DNA of 64,000 nucleotides from Tetradesmus obliquus (taxonomy: Eukaryota > Chlorophyta > Chlorophyceae > Sphaeropleales > Scenedesmaceae), in assembly GCA_030272155.1 (NCBI GenBank), contig CP126196.1:5890501-5954500 (forward strand), given 5' to 3'. The notes below the pieces were generated by a model that saw nothing but the letters and a program-made list of their open reading frames with translations, was not told where the DNA came from and searched no databases. The translations under genes and the position numbers were made by a program. Positions 10,501 to 21,564 of this stretch are shown here, one piece after another (positions within the stretch are counted from its first letter, which is position 1; the number at the start of each line of letters is the position of its first letter).

Positions 10501-13500
10501 GCAATATCATAACATATATGTTGCTGTTGCTGTGTGGAATATTTGTGTGGTTGGATGTTTATGTTCCGAAACTGTAAAATGAGTTGGTCTTTCCAGTTAC
10601 GTATTTGCGTGTGCCTTGATCGCCGCAGCTTGTTGCGGATGCCCGCATTGGATTTACTGTAACTGTTTTTCTGCATTCGTGCATGCGTGCACCATGTTGA
10701 GTTCAAGTCTTTTCCGTGGACGGCGCATGATGTCAAACTTGGCTACGCCTGTCGGTACGGTGTTGGCTTCCAAGAAAGTAAGTCAAACCCGGTGCTATGA
10801 AGGCCGCTCAGGCTGCGAACGTCGGCCATGTGCGGCTGTATCCTGCTGGCGCCGGCATGGCAGCTGGCCTACCCACTAAGGAACCAAGCAAGGCTCGTGG
10901 GGTCCAAATACACCAAGAGAAGGAATCACAGACTCTTACATTCTGAAGCCTCAGCAAGCTCCGAGTCATCATCAGCTCAGGTTCGTAGCAAAACATTAAG
11001 GGCGAAGGATGTTATAACTGGGGGTGCTGGAAACATGATCCCTGGCATCCCACGGCGTGGCTGCTCTCGTTTCCTGATAGTTTTCGTGCACATTTGCACA
11101 ATTATGGCGTCAAAGGCGAATGGTGCTGGGGGCTTGGCCCCAACAGGGCCTGCTGAAACCTGCTGAGCTCAGCAGCAAAATGAATGGTAACGGGCTCAAA
11201 AAACTATCTTTTCCGCCGCTAGCGCTTGAAAGCAATATCCAAGATTATAAGATTATATCCACAAACCCTCAGCTCATCCTAGACGTTCCAAGCTGTTCTC
11301 TCCGATTTCTGTGCACAAATACGACTGAGCGTTCCGGAACGTCCAGGATTTGGCAGCACTTTGTCAAAGAAATCTTTCAATCTTTCAAAAAACCGTATCC
11401 TGGCCGGAGTCTGATTCAGTATTTCTTTGGCGCGACGCGAGGCATGTGATGACGGAGAGCCTCTTGGTGAGCATCGCAGTCGGCACATGGAAGGCTCGGA
11501 AACCATGTACGGTCAATGTTGATGATATCATGACTGATGCGACTGTTCGCTGCGGCTCTGAGGCGTCTCAAATTACTGCAGCGGGTGTCGGCATTTGACA
11601 GAAGTAATGCTGGCAACAGCAGCAAGCAGCCGACTCCAGTATGTCCCGGGTACGTTTGCAACCTTCAAGTTTCGGCTCAGCATCGAAAAGATAGTATTTC
11701 TATATTTCAAGGCATACGAAAACGCAATATCAGAGCCACCAGGGGCCTGTTGGCTCAGAAGGGTATAAAGGCAGCAACTAAATCTAATGCAACCGGGATG
11801 AAAACGGCCATGGGAGTGTCTGCAACACCCATATGTTACGCTCCAGGCCAGAGCTTGTGTCATGAAGGCATGAAGCAGCACCCGTGCCTTCATGACACAA
11901 GCTCTGGCCATACTGTCCTTCAAGCCTGCTTCCGCAGTCTCCTCCAAATGTGATGCCACTGCTCAGTGGCGCATTCAGTACTTGGCAGAGCCTGCAGGCC
12001 TGGTGGCCTGCCGTCTATGGCAAGGCCTACATGAGATGCCTGGCAAGGGTAATCCTGCCAAAAAACATGCTATGTCGACTGCAGAGGACTGCAGCACCTT
12101 GGATGAGCGTTGCTCGCATCCCTTAGTCAATTATGCACCAAGTGAATGGTTTTATGACAGCAGGCAGTGCTTGCACAGCAACATGGTGTAATGACCAAGG
12201 CATAAGGGGGAGTCTCCCGTCGAATGATATTTTGAAGTCCGCGATGGCTTGCATATTGCACATTCAAAATGTTGGATTTCTTACTGGCATTTGCTGACGC
12301 ACCAGGTGCTTTTATGCAGGACCTGTTCTAACAAGCCAAACAGAGAAAACATGGTGGCATCCTGCAGCAAAGGCAGGCAAGTGGAGCCAGCTGTATTCTG
12401 TTGTGTTGTGTGTGCATGTTGTGTGCAACTGTGCGGCAGAACCTGCTGCATGCGCATACACAGAAACGCACGGTGACACAACGCCGTTGCTGTGGGTGTG
12501 CCGCATGTGCTCTTGCTGAGGACTTTTATTTGCGTCCATCATCATGCAGTCTGCCCTGGGCCTGTCGCGACGCAAGTCGTGCTGAAAGAGCATGCGCGTG
12601 GTGGACCCTTACCCGCGATGCTGCATGTGCTTGTGCTATCAGCTGGAGCATTCGCTTCGCACAACCCACCACAGCAATCGCGCGAACTGTGATAGCGCCC
12701 ATCACCTGACCAGCTCCTTTTGCTGCTCTTTTAGGTCTGCCCAGTCATGCATACTAACCTCTGCTAAATCTGCATATCCACGTTTGAAGGCCACCAAGCA
12801 TGGCTCCAAGGGTGGAAGGTGGGCTGTGGAGTATAGACATGTATTTCTTGCATTAGCAGGGATTGCAAACCTCAAATGTCCAACACGCACCTGTGTTAGC
12901 GCCACGCCAAATCAGCATAGGCTTGCTGGGCCTGCCTCCCACTTTGTCCAGTAGGCAGCGCTGGTAACGCTGCAACACGCTTGGCAGATAAGAAAGCGCC
13001 AACCAGGCTGTAGGGTAGTTGGATGCCCAGCCCCTGCAGCAGCCGACGTTTAAGATGAAGTGGAACGTGATGGCTGACACACAGTGAAGCAGTTGATGTG
13101 TCATGCTGTGGAAAGGTTGACGAGTGTTGTGGCTGGACTGTGCAGGGGGCTGTACAAAACTTTAGTGGACAGCACTACAACATTGAGTAGTTTGAGAAGG
13201 ACACAGACTAGACTGACACTATTTTACCACCTGTATCTGTACGGTGCATCCCCAAATGTATCTGCACACACAAAAGCTGCAGCACAACTCCCTATGCGGT
13301 ATGACTATAAGCTTTGAGGACCTGCTTGAAGAGCAAGCTGCGTAGTTGACGGCTAGCACGCATTGCCGTTGACTGCTGATATGTGCTAGCAACCATGACC
13401 AACAATTCACCTTTGAAACCTTGGGGTCGGCTGATCAGGCTGCTCCAGGTCGCCGCCAATAATCAGCATTGGCACACTTGCAACGCTTCCATCTTTCAGC

Positions 13501-15114
13501 ATCACGGCACTGCTATTCTGCGCCTTTTCAGCCACTTCTTTGTTGATGACTGTATACTGCAGCACTGGTACGTTGAGGTTGCATGCCCCAGGAGCATCGC
13601 CAAAAAAAACCCAAAGGTCAACGTCTGGAAACGATTTGTATAACCAGATTGACATGAGAAGCTTTTCAAGAAAGGCATCTCTACTGGCGGCTGCAGGCGT
13701 GTCATTCTGATGACTGTGGTCTGCATACACCACACCTGACACGATGCGATACCTGCAAGCAGCGCCCAGGCAGCACAGCACAATCTTGAGAGTTGAACGC
13801 TCTGCACCTCACCGGCAGGTACCAATCTTTGATAACTACGGAATCATTGTGCAGTGAATGGAAGCTCGTTTGTCAGCTATCTAGAAGTGAATAGCAGCTG
13901 ACCGTCCAGACACCCAAATCATATACGATGATATGGGTGATGCAGGCGGCAGCCAAGCATCCACTATTGCACATTTATGGTAGTATGTAAGCAACATGTG
14001 TTGGCTGCTAGTCAGACAATGTGCAGGGGCGGGGTGGTTTGATAATCAAACAAACGGCTGTGCAAAAAAGACATAAGTTATCAAGTAAATCTGCATTCAA
14101 AATGAATAAACATGGAATGATTCCATAAACAGCCCAGGCTGAAAGCTCAGTGCGTAATTGCCTAAGGTATCGTCAGTGCCAACTTGGCTACGCTGCCAAG
14201 CAGCCCGTTGCTGGGCTAATACAACAGCTGGAATCAACATACTTATGTGGACTTGTGTGGATGAATTTGATCGCCCCGACAACAAAACAAAGACCGAGTA
14301 CATCTACTATCACCCTCGTGAATTGAGTAGCGGCTGGCGGGAGCAGTGCCTGAGTCAGTTTTATCCTGGACTTTACTGTAATGTGTTGGACGAACACCGC
14401 AGCTCACAAGCTGCAACTCCAGGCAGTGTCCACACTGTCTATGGCAACACTTGAAGTCACAATGTGATAATGCCACCCGTGGCCACCCCAGCTCGCACTC
14501 ATGCCATGCATCCAACACTGTTTCTGCTGCAGATCAGGCATGCTGTGAGTGCAGATGTGTGCTGCTGAATCAACATGGTGATCAATCACCGCTGGTGCTT
14601 GGCGATGTTGTACATACAACGGCACCAACTAGGCTGCCAATCAAATTATCCTACAGTTTTGATTTGACAGTGCCATTGAGAAGACGTTACCATTGAATGG
14701 CAATGTTTGTGAAAGTATTTGGCAAAAACACGCTTGTCACAAAAACACGCTGGTAGCGTAAGTCAGCAACTTCGTCACAAGTGCAGCTGAGCAGGTGGTG
14801 ATTGGTGTCGCAAGGCCTAGCAAGTATTGTAGTAGCACAATGTCGAGCACTGCTTAGATAGCTGCACAACTTGACTCTTGTGCCGGTGATCACCTGAACA
14901 AAAGGCCGTGACATGCTGCAATGAGCCGGCTTCGAGGGAGCGCTGCAGGCAGGCATGATACCAAACAACTCCTCAAGGTTAAGGGTTAATTTCAGCAGTT
15001 GCTGAGGTTATGACATGTGAATCAGTCATGGTAACAGCAGAGACCCTCAGCGGACAGTCTGCTCAGCAAGCAAACTAGAAAAAACGAACTGCTACTTATT
15101 GCAGTTCTTTATCT

Positions 15115-15151
<37 letters not shown>

Positions 15152-15805
15152 ATTGTCACCTGCATGATCTTCGCTCGCCAGGCCTTCCCAGTTGCCGGCT
15201 GCCAACACAGGGCTGTTGCTGTCTGTTGGAGGCAGCTGTCGGACTTGATGCCCCAGCAAGGCTGCAACCTCGCCGTCTGCTGGCTGATCTGATGCTGCTT
15301 GCTGGGCGCATGTGGGTGTCTGAACTGCAGGGCTGGGCTGGACTGTAGGGCTGGGTTGGACTGCAGGGCTGGGCTGGACTGCAGGGCTCGGTTGGACTGC
15401 AGGGCTGGGCTGGACTGCAGGGCTGGGTTGGACTGCAGGGCTGGGCTGGACTGCAGGGCTGGGCTGGACTGCAGGGCTGGGCTGGACTGCAGGGCTGGGC
15501 TGGACTGCAGGGCTGGGCTGGACTGCAGGGCTGGGTTGGACTGCAGGGCTGGGTTGAACTGCAGGGTTGGGTTCGACTGTTGCGTTGGTGTAGGAAATAT
15601 TCCTATGCTGGAAATCGATGGAGGCAACACTGATCTGATTCAATTGTGGCGGAAACGCAGCCAGCCTCAGGCGAATTCGTCCGTCTGCTGCTGTGGTATT
15701 ATTCAAAAAAGAGGGCCATGACAGCAACGGAACGCAGATCACAACGGCAACGAAGAATGCACATGCTATGCTGCCTCTGTGCGCGTTTCGCTGCTCGGGA
15801 GCCAT
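7550..15805 (-). CDS. GT90-family glycosyltransferase, copy B (complete, nine exons)
   Basis: Full gene of the tandem pair. Exons are 15,160-15,805, 14,253-14,370 (frame uncertain), 13,411-13,752, 12,891-13,033, 12,706-12,823, 12,613-12,686, 9,717-9,903, 8,160-8,376 and 7,550-7,783. All junctions are GT-AG and phases agree, giving about 692 residues and a TGA stop at 7,550. The ATG at 15,805 (MAPEQRN) opens a type II anchor at about residues 12-33, followed by about 14 AVQPSP repeats (about 80-165) that form a Pro-rich stem. The catalytic region holds LWVFFGDAPG, PMLIWRGANT, LSIDGHGTPDRLPLQYLQGS and, after the 9,717/8,376 junction, FDEIFQAGVHYEPVRYDLND, the typical GT90 C-terminal segment. 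Golgi glycosylation is inferred from the family. The ninth exon (77 residues) matches nothing I recognise. Introns reach 2.8 kb and hold most differences between copies. Confidence 0.88.
9371..9570. repeat. Imperfect CTAGCTAGCCAGCCAGG repeats (copy B intron)
   Basis: Duplicate of 361-560. In the complete gene it lies in the intron between exons 9,717-9,903 and 8,160-8,376. Confidence 0.75.
11445..11922. other. 478-bp segment present only in duplication copy B, ending in a perfect hairpin
   Basis: Copy A joins at 2,434/2,435, while copy B carries 478 extra bases here, flanked by a 2-base CA identity. It may be an insertion in copy B or a microhomology deletion in copy A. Its right part contains a perfect 25-bp inverted repeat (11,846-11,870 and 11,885-11,909) with a 14-base loop. 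It lies in a 2.7 kb GT90 intron. No coding potential was recognised. Confidence 0.85.
15117..15151. repeat. CTG/CAG microsatellite at the GT90 copy B exon 1 donor
   Basis: Pure CTG tract, much shorter than in copy A, just inside intron 1 of GT90 copy B next to donor GCAG|GTGACA. Confidence 0.85.
15325..15580 (-). repeat. 18-bp minisatellite coding AVQPSP repeats (copy B)
   Basis: Same 18-bp unit as in copy A, with about two more units and less sequence variation between them. This suggests recent homogenisation or expansion. The reading frame is kept. Confidence 0.9.
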
Positions 15806-15879
15806 CCTCTTCAAAAGCAACCAAAAACAAACAAACAAAAATTATATGTCCTTACGTGAGGTCCTCATCCTTGAAGGAG

Positions 15880-15990
15880 TGAGATATACAAAGAGCCAAC
15901 GACCGGCCCGTCACGACGTGTTACGACGCCACGACGCGGCTCGGGCCCTTGCTTCACGAGCACGTGATAATGATGCAAAGATGCATGGAA
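15880..15990 (-). promoter_or_regulatory. Conserved upstream block of GT90 copy B
   Basis: Equivalent of 6,360-6,470, with the same ACGT-core words and CCCTTGCTTCACGAG. Spacing differs because copy B has a few extra bases between the CACGACG words. Confidence 0.45.
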
Positions 15991-16010
15991 GGTTATCAGT
16001 TGGCTTGAAT

Positions 16011-16806
16011 GTTGAGTAAAATCAAATGTACCCCTCAAGGGAGACATGGCCTGTCTGCCACGAGCCCGGTTGCAGTACTGGTATTCTGAAATGTTTTGAC
16101 TGCTGCCACCAACTTTTGGCTATTCACAATGAAAACTGTTGTAAAAAGCATCCATTTCCACCAGCACAGCCACACACCATAAACATATGTGAGTGCTGCC
16201 CTCAACCCTGGAGTTGCAGCCATTGCAAGCATGCAGGGAGCAAGCCATCACCAGAAACTGCCTCCAGGTGGACTTTAAAAAAAAACTGCTCATTTTTACT
16301 GCTTTGAAGTGGGTGCAGCAGAACCCAGAAAGCACACACATTGGCCCAGCATCAGCTGCAGCCAGCCCCCAACATCACTTGCCAACACATTGAGGCACAC
16401 CCCTGAGGCTGTGCAGGCTAGACCTGACCACACCAGCACACAGGATCAGCTGCACAAGGCAGTGATGTGATGCAGACAGCAGATGTTGACCAGCAGGCAC
16501 CAGGAATGCATGCCAGAGCATGCACACAACATAATACAGCCCTGGCAGCCCAGCAGCAGCCCTGCAAAACAAGAACAGAGCCCAAAGAAGTGATTTTTAT
16601 TGCATCATGCGTCATGCGGCTAAGGCTAAGGCTATCCATGCGCGCGATATGTATCTGTGTTTGACCAGACCGCGGGTTGAACCTGCGACCTCATGGATAC
16701 CACGCTTGCACGCTACCACTCAGCCAAAACACCACATGCTCAGATGCTGCTCTGTACATGTACCCTTGATATGGACAGCATTTATAAACGGTCACTCTCT
16801 ACTACG
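16011..16806. other. Spacer with a tRNA-like sequence
   Basis: No coding exon is supported. On the minus strand at about 16,662-16,735 there is a tRNA-like stretch: an A-box-like TGGCTGAGTGGTAGCG and a B-box-like GGTTCAACCC about 30 bases apart. The T stem has a bulge and the acceptor arms do not pair, so it is more likely a tRNA relic or SINE head than a working tRNA. Confidence 0.35.
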
Positions 16807-16851
16807 CGGCGCAGCACAGTTACTGCTTTCACGACTTATGCAAGAACCTGT
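16807..16851. repeat. 45-bp direct repeat, left copy
   Basis: These 45 bases are identical, in the same orientation, to 41,186-41,230, which begins exactly at the end of a LINE tail. It may be a shared dispersed repeat or a long target-site duplication around the whole transposon nest. Confidence 0.85.
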
Positions 16852-16938
16852 GCGCCAAACTGCTGCTGTTGCTGCAAGCGCCGCTGCCAACCAGCCGCAG
16901 GCCTGACCAGCCTGACACAGCAGCAACACACACCACAC

Positions 16939-17559
16939 CTAGTGACCAATGTATCCACCGCGCAGGCGCAGCACCTTCTCCACGCGCTTGTGCATGCCGG
17001 CCATCAGGTTGCGCAGGGTTGACTGCGGCAGCGCTGCCCACGCCAGCAGCACCGCGGCCTTGAGCTCTTCCAGCTTGGTGTACTGCTGGCGGTAGACCTG
17101 CTGCTTCATGATGCCCCACACATTCTCAATGGGGTTGAGGTCTGGGCTGTTGGAAGGCCAGTTGGGCATCACCTGGACACCCTTGTCTGCCAGGAACTTC
17201 TTGGTGGCCTTGGCGGCGTGTGCAGGCGCGTTGTCCAGAAGAAAGGTTGGCTCGCCAGCGCCCGCCGCGTTGAACAGCTGCCTTGTCTCTGGCACCAGCT
17301 TCTCCCACATGAGCTCCTGGAACTCCTGTGCCCCCACGCCAACCAGCTTGACAGTCTGGCCCTGCTTGGTGATGCGGCTGTACTGCGGCTTGAGGCCGGT
17401 GGTGCCGCTGGCAAAGTGCAGCGCAGTTTTGCCATGTGCTGAAATTGCGGCATACACATGCAGCTGCTGGGACTTGTTGGGCCTGAACCTGATGGGCTTC
17501 TGACCATTGAGGTGCCAGAACTTGCCTCCAGGGGTGCTGCCATGCAGAGTGTCTGCCCC
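16939..17559 (-). pseudogene. Tc1/mariner (IS630-type) transposase, 3' part
   Basis: About 206 residues of a DDE transposase ending in TAG. It retains LLDNAPAHAAKATKKFLADK (second Asp) and NSPDLNPIENVWG (third acidic residue), with 35 residues between them (DD35E-like). The N-terminal DNA-binding part and a clear first-Asp strand are missing: the sequence switches at about 17,560 into LINE reverse transcriptase on the same strand. No terminal inverted repeat was found to the right. It is a truncated relic, not an autonomous element. Codon use is GC-rich, like the adjoining LINE. Confidence 0.85.
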
Positions 17560-19230
17560 AGCGTGCCTACTGCCGTAAACACACGTGCCAAGACGGCGCG
17601 AGCAGCTCCTTCCAGTGCTTGTACACTGCAACAGGCAGGCCATCCAGGCCTGGGGACGTGTTCGGCTTGGAGTCTGACATAGCCTGGAGCACTGCGGCTG
17701 CGGTGACCACTGCGCTGCCATCTGCTGCTGCTGGCTGCCGAGGCAAACTGGTGACGGCTGCGAGGATGGCAGCCTGGGCGGCTGGGTCCACTGTCGGCTG
17801 CACACTCACACCAGCCCACTGCGTGATGGCTACCTTGGCAGGCCCTGCTCCCTCCCACACATACGCGCCGGCTGTACTGCGTAGAGCAACCACCTTCCTG
17901 GAGGTAGGAGCTCGCTCCAGGGCACGCAGCTGCTCCGTGATGCAGGGGTTGGGCTGCTCCCCGCGGTGCAGCCACTGCTGCCGCTGCAGTCGTTCGCTGG
18001 CTGACCATGCTGCCTGCTGGGCGGCGCGGAGGGCTGCGCGAGCAGCCGTCAGCGCCGCCATCGCTGCGTTGATCTGCGGCTGACCTGCAGCTGCGCCAAG
18101 CTGCTCCAGGGCTGCCTGCACCTGATGCTGGGCAGCGGCGTACGTCGGCAGCGCTGTGTCAGCGCGCCAGGCCTTGCGAATCCCCCGGCACCTGGCCAGG
18201 AGCCGTTGCTTGAAGCCAGGCCACCAAACAAGGCGGGCAAAGTCGGACGTTGGCTCGCCCTGCAGCTCGATGAGCACCCAGGCCTTGAGCAGGGCGCGGT
18301 GGTTGGGGCTGCTCCAGAAGTCCACACGGGCGCGGGCAAGGCCAGGGCCAGTGGGGTGGGAGGGCTGCACGGGAGCCAGCTCAAGCACCAAAGGGAAGTG
18401 GTCAGAGACACTCGAGGGAGCTGTGGCACATGACACCACGCTGGCGCGCAGCGCGCTGCCAACATAAGCTCGATCCAGCCGCGCTACATGTCCAGTTTGC
18501 GGGTTGCGATGGATGAACGTGTAGGTGCGGCGCGTAGGGTGCAAGCACCGGTACGCATCAGCAGCACCTGGTGCCGCTGCTTGCCAAGCCCGCATGGATG
18601 GGGCGTCGGGCGTGGTGGGCTGGCCAGCAAGGCAGCGTCTGTCGGCCACAGGATCATCAACATAGTTCCAGTCGCCGATGAAGATGCTGCTTGTAGGGTT
18701 GGCCGCCCAAAGCGGCGCCAGCGTGCCTGTGATGTAGGCCTGGCGGTCCACAGAATCATTAGGGCAGTACACATTAACAAGATGAACAGTATGGCCACCC
18801 CACTTGAAGTGGAGCACCATCAGACGGCCGCGGGCGTCCCTGTCGGCGTCAGCCTCAGGTAGCACTTGTAGGGAGCCCTTGGATACCAGCTGTCGCTGCC
18901 ACAAGAGAGGTTGCCAGTTGAGTAGGGGTGCAAAGGATCAGAGTTGAAGCTGTACTTAAAGTCAAACCCTGCATGATGGGGCTTCTGCGTAGCAGCAGCC
19001 CGCTGAGCTGCTGCTGCATTTAGCGCCGCCACCACCTGTGCAATCTCATCATACTGCAACCTGCACTCCTGCACGGCAACGACGTGCAGATCCAGGTCCA
19101 CCCAACCTGCTGCCACCTGCGCTGCGCAGGCCAGGAGCCCCGCACAGCCCACGCCACCCACATTATGACTGGCAACGCGCATGGCGTGTTTGCGCATGCC
19201 AGCCCTTGTAGGCCCGGTTGTACCGGGCAT
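17560..19230 (-). pseudogene. LINE ORF2: AP-type endonuclease and start of reverse transcriptase
   Basis: The ORF begins with ATG at 19,230, directly after the stop of the upstream frame. The N-terminus RVASHNVGGVG and VVAVQECRLQ are the first motifs of an endonuclease/exonuclease/phosphatase domain. A frame change near 18,900 continues it (IFIGDWNYV, RLDRAYV, SVSDHFPLVLEL). It ends in the RT fingers motif SPGLDGLPVAVYKHWKELLA, where the element is cut by the Tc1-type fragment. The order endonuclease then RT, and the ORF1 upstream, fit an L1-like non-LTR retrotransposon. The palm, YADD box and 3' end are absent here. Confidence 0.88.
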
Positions 19231-19920
19231 TTAGGCGTCGTGGGAGGGGGGCGCCGCGCCGGGAGGCGCGGCGCCAGCAGTGCTGTCCTGCTGCTGCTGC
19301 GGCGGCGGCGGCTGCTGCTGCTGCGGGGTAGGGTAGAGCTGGAAGTCGTGAGGCTGCCACTGCAGCTGCTGCAGCAGCTTCCAGCGCGCTTCCTGGTGCC
19401 CTGAGGGCTTGCGGACCGGGGGCCGGCCAAGGCGCGGCGCCGCAGGCGCCGCTGAAGCCACCTCCATGTCATGCGCCACCACTGCAGCGCGCTGCCCTTG
19501 GCTGACTTGCACGGCCTTGCTCGAATACACAAAAGCCGAGGCAGAGAAGTCAGCTGGGCGCTTGGCGCGCGGCAGGCGCAGGCTCAGCGGCGGCTCCGGC
19601 AGCTGCTGCTGCGGCCGCCGCCGTGGCCGCGCCCGCTTGCGCTGGCGCTGCGGTGGGGCTGCCCCATACTCATACCAGTCCTCCGGGTCCTCGACAGCCA
19701 ACAGCGCAAGCGCGGCAGCAGGCGCGGCCTCAGCTGGAGGCGGCTCCTTCTGCTGCTTCTGCTGCTGCTGTGCAGGCTGCCCCTGCTGCTGCTGCTGCCG
19801 CTACTTGGGCTTCCCCTGCTGCTGCTGCTGCTGTCGCTGCTTGGGCGTCGCCTCAGGTGCGGCAGCAGGCTTTGCAGGAAGCGAGGAAGCAGGCACACCA
19901 TCTGCTGGAGCCGGTGTGGA

Positions 19921-19953
<33 letters not shown>

Positions 19954-20018
19954 GGGTGTCACTTCAGTGGTGGCAGCCGACGCTGCCGGAGGCACACCAT
20001 CTGCTGGAGCCGGCGCGG

Positions 20019-20053
<35 letters not shown>

Positions 20054-20125
20054 GGTGGCACTTCACTGGCTGCAGCTGACGCTGCCGGAGGCACACCATC
20101 TGCTAGAGACGGCGTGGACTGCTGT

Positions 20126-20157
<32 letters not shown>

Positions 20158-21463
20158 CTGGGGTGGCACTTCACTGGCGGCAGCTGACGCTGCCGGAGGC
20201 ACACCATCTGCTAGAGACGGCGTGGACTGCTGCTGCTACTGTTGCTGCTGCTGGGGCGTCACTGCAGTGGTGGCAGCTGAGGCTGCCGGGGGCACTCCAT
20301 CTGCTGGAGGCGGCGTGGACTGCTGCTGCTGCTGCTGCTGCTGCTGGGGCGTCACTGCACTGGTGGCACCTGGCGCCGCCGGAGGCACACCACCTGCTGG
20401 AGGAGGCGGCGGTGGCTGCTGCTGCTGTTGCTGCTGCACATGCTGCTGCTGCTGCTGGTCATCAGGACTGACAGCAGCCGTATTGCTGCTGCTGTTGCTG
20501 CTGGTGCTGCGGCTGCCGCTGTTGTTGTTGCTGCCGGGCAGCTCGGCGCCGCCTGCACCGCCAGAAACAACGCTGGCGTACGTGCCGCTTGTGGCGCTGC
20601 TGCCGCTGTCGCTGTTGCTACTACTGCTGCTGCTGCTGCCGGCGGCAGCAGCTGCTGCGGCTGCCTCGGCTGTGGCAGCAGCGCCAGCTCCTTGCTGCTG
20701 CTGTTGCTGCTGCTGTTGCTGCTTCGTGCACAGCCAGGGCGGCATGCTAGGCCCTGGCTGCGGCAGCACAGCCATGCTGGCCTGGCTGTGCTGGAAGCGC
20801 GGCAGTGGGCTGGCGCCAGAGCTGTCGGCGACCTGCAGGTCGAACAAGCCGGAGCCGGCCGTGCTCGGGGGCAGCACCGCGACAACCAGGCGGCGGTCAG
20901 CCATGTTGGCTGCGCACCCGTCGTTGGGCACTGGGAAGCAGCCTGCTGTGCGGAAGCCGGCGCCTTCCAGGCAGCGGCGGAGCACAGTGTTGCTGAGCGA
21001 GACATTGACACCTGTGACACGCGTGGCTCTGTAACTGAGCATGGGCCTGGCGCCCGTGTTTAGTCCCACTGTCAGCATGGCGGCGCCTTGAAAGCCTCGT
21101 GTAGAGTATGGCTCCGGGAGGGGCAGAGTGCCCTCAGCAGAGAGCATGTCAGCGAGGGCGCTGGCCATGGCCACTGGGCCAACCGCCTGCACCTCCACGA
21201 ACGTATCCTGCTTGTCTGCTGTGTCCCTGAAGCGAGGGGGGTTGATGTGCAGCTGCACCTCATCTGCTGAAAGCTGTGCTGCACCGCACGCAGCGCTGCA
21301 CACCGCGCTTACTGCTGGTAGCAGGTTGCTGCTGACGAGCTCGCGCTGCTCAGGCAGAAGAGCAGGATACCGCACCGTGAAAGCTGCCGTGGAGCAGTCC
21401 AGTCCTGCTATATCCTCTGTCGGCACCTTGAGCAGGAACAGAGGCTTCTTAAGCTTGTTACGT

Positions 21464-21507
<44 letters not shown>

Positions 21508-21564
21508 GCGCTGCTGCTGCTGCTGCTGCTGCTGCTTCCGCGAGGGGCTATTGCTGCGAGGCAT
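19231..21564 (-). pseudogene. LINE ORF1 (Q-rich gag-like protein) with two in-frame TAG codons
   Basis: From ATG at 21,564 (MPRSNSPSRK) the frame runs to 19,231, broken only by TAG at 20,236 (inside a CAG run) and TAG at 19,801. It ends TAA immediately before the ORF2 ATG, also in frame. The first 300 residues form a non-repetitive domain (PLFLLKVPTEDI to PPWLCTK). The rest is polyGln alternating with a repeated Ala/Pro unit (ADGVPPAASAA) five to six times, then a basic tail. It is probably the nucleic-acid-binding ORF1 of the LINE. I do not recognise a specific domain, and no CCHC knuckle is visible. Confidence 0.7.

Larger units (their letters stand above)
9011..16010. repeat. Copy B of the tandem segmental duplication
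   Basis: This is the second copy of the unit that starts at position 1. It holds exons 1 to 7 of the complete GT90 gene; the last two exons lie in the preceding unit at 7,550-8,376. Relative to copy A it has 478 extra bases at 11,445-11,922. The right limit of homology is near 16,010, past a promoter-like block shared by both copies. Confidence 0.95.

Noticed and set aside
14158..14454. Plus-strand ORF with plausible composition (EYIYYHPRELSSGW)
   Set aside because: It lies antisense over the small second GT90 exon and is broken by stops in copy A, so it is not conserved.
16662..16735. tRNA gene on the minus strand
   Set aside because: A and B boxes are present, but the T stem is bulged and the acceptor stem does not pair, so I kept it only as tRNA-like.
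20236..21034. Cys-, Leu- and Ala-rich plus-strand ORFs over 19,409-21,063
   Set aside because: They are antisense readings of CAG runs in LINE ORF1.
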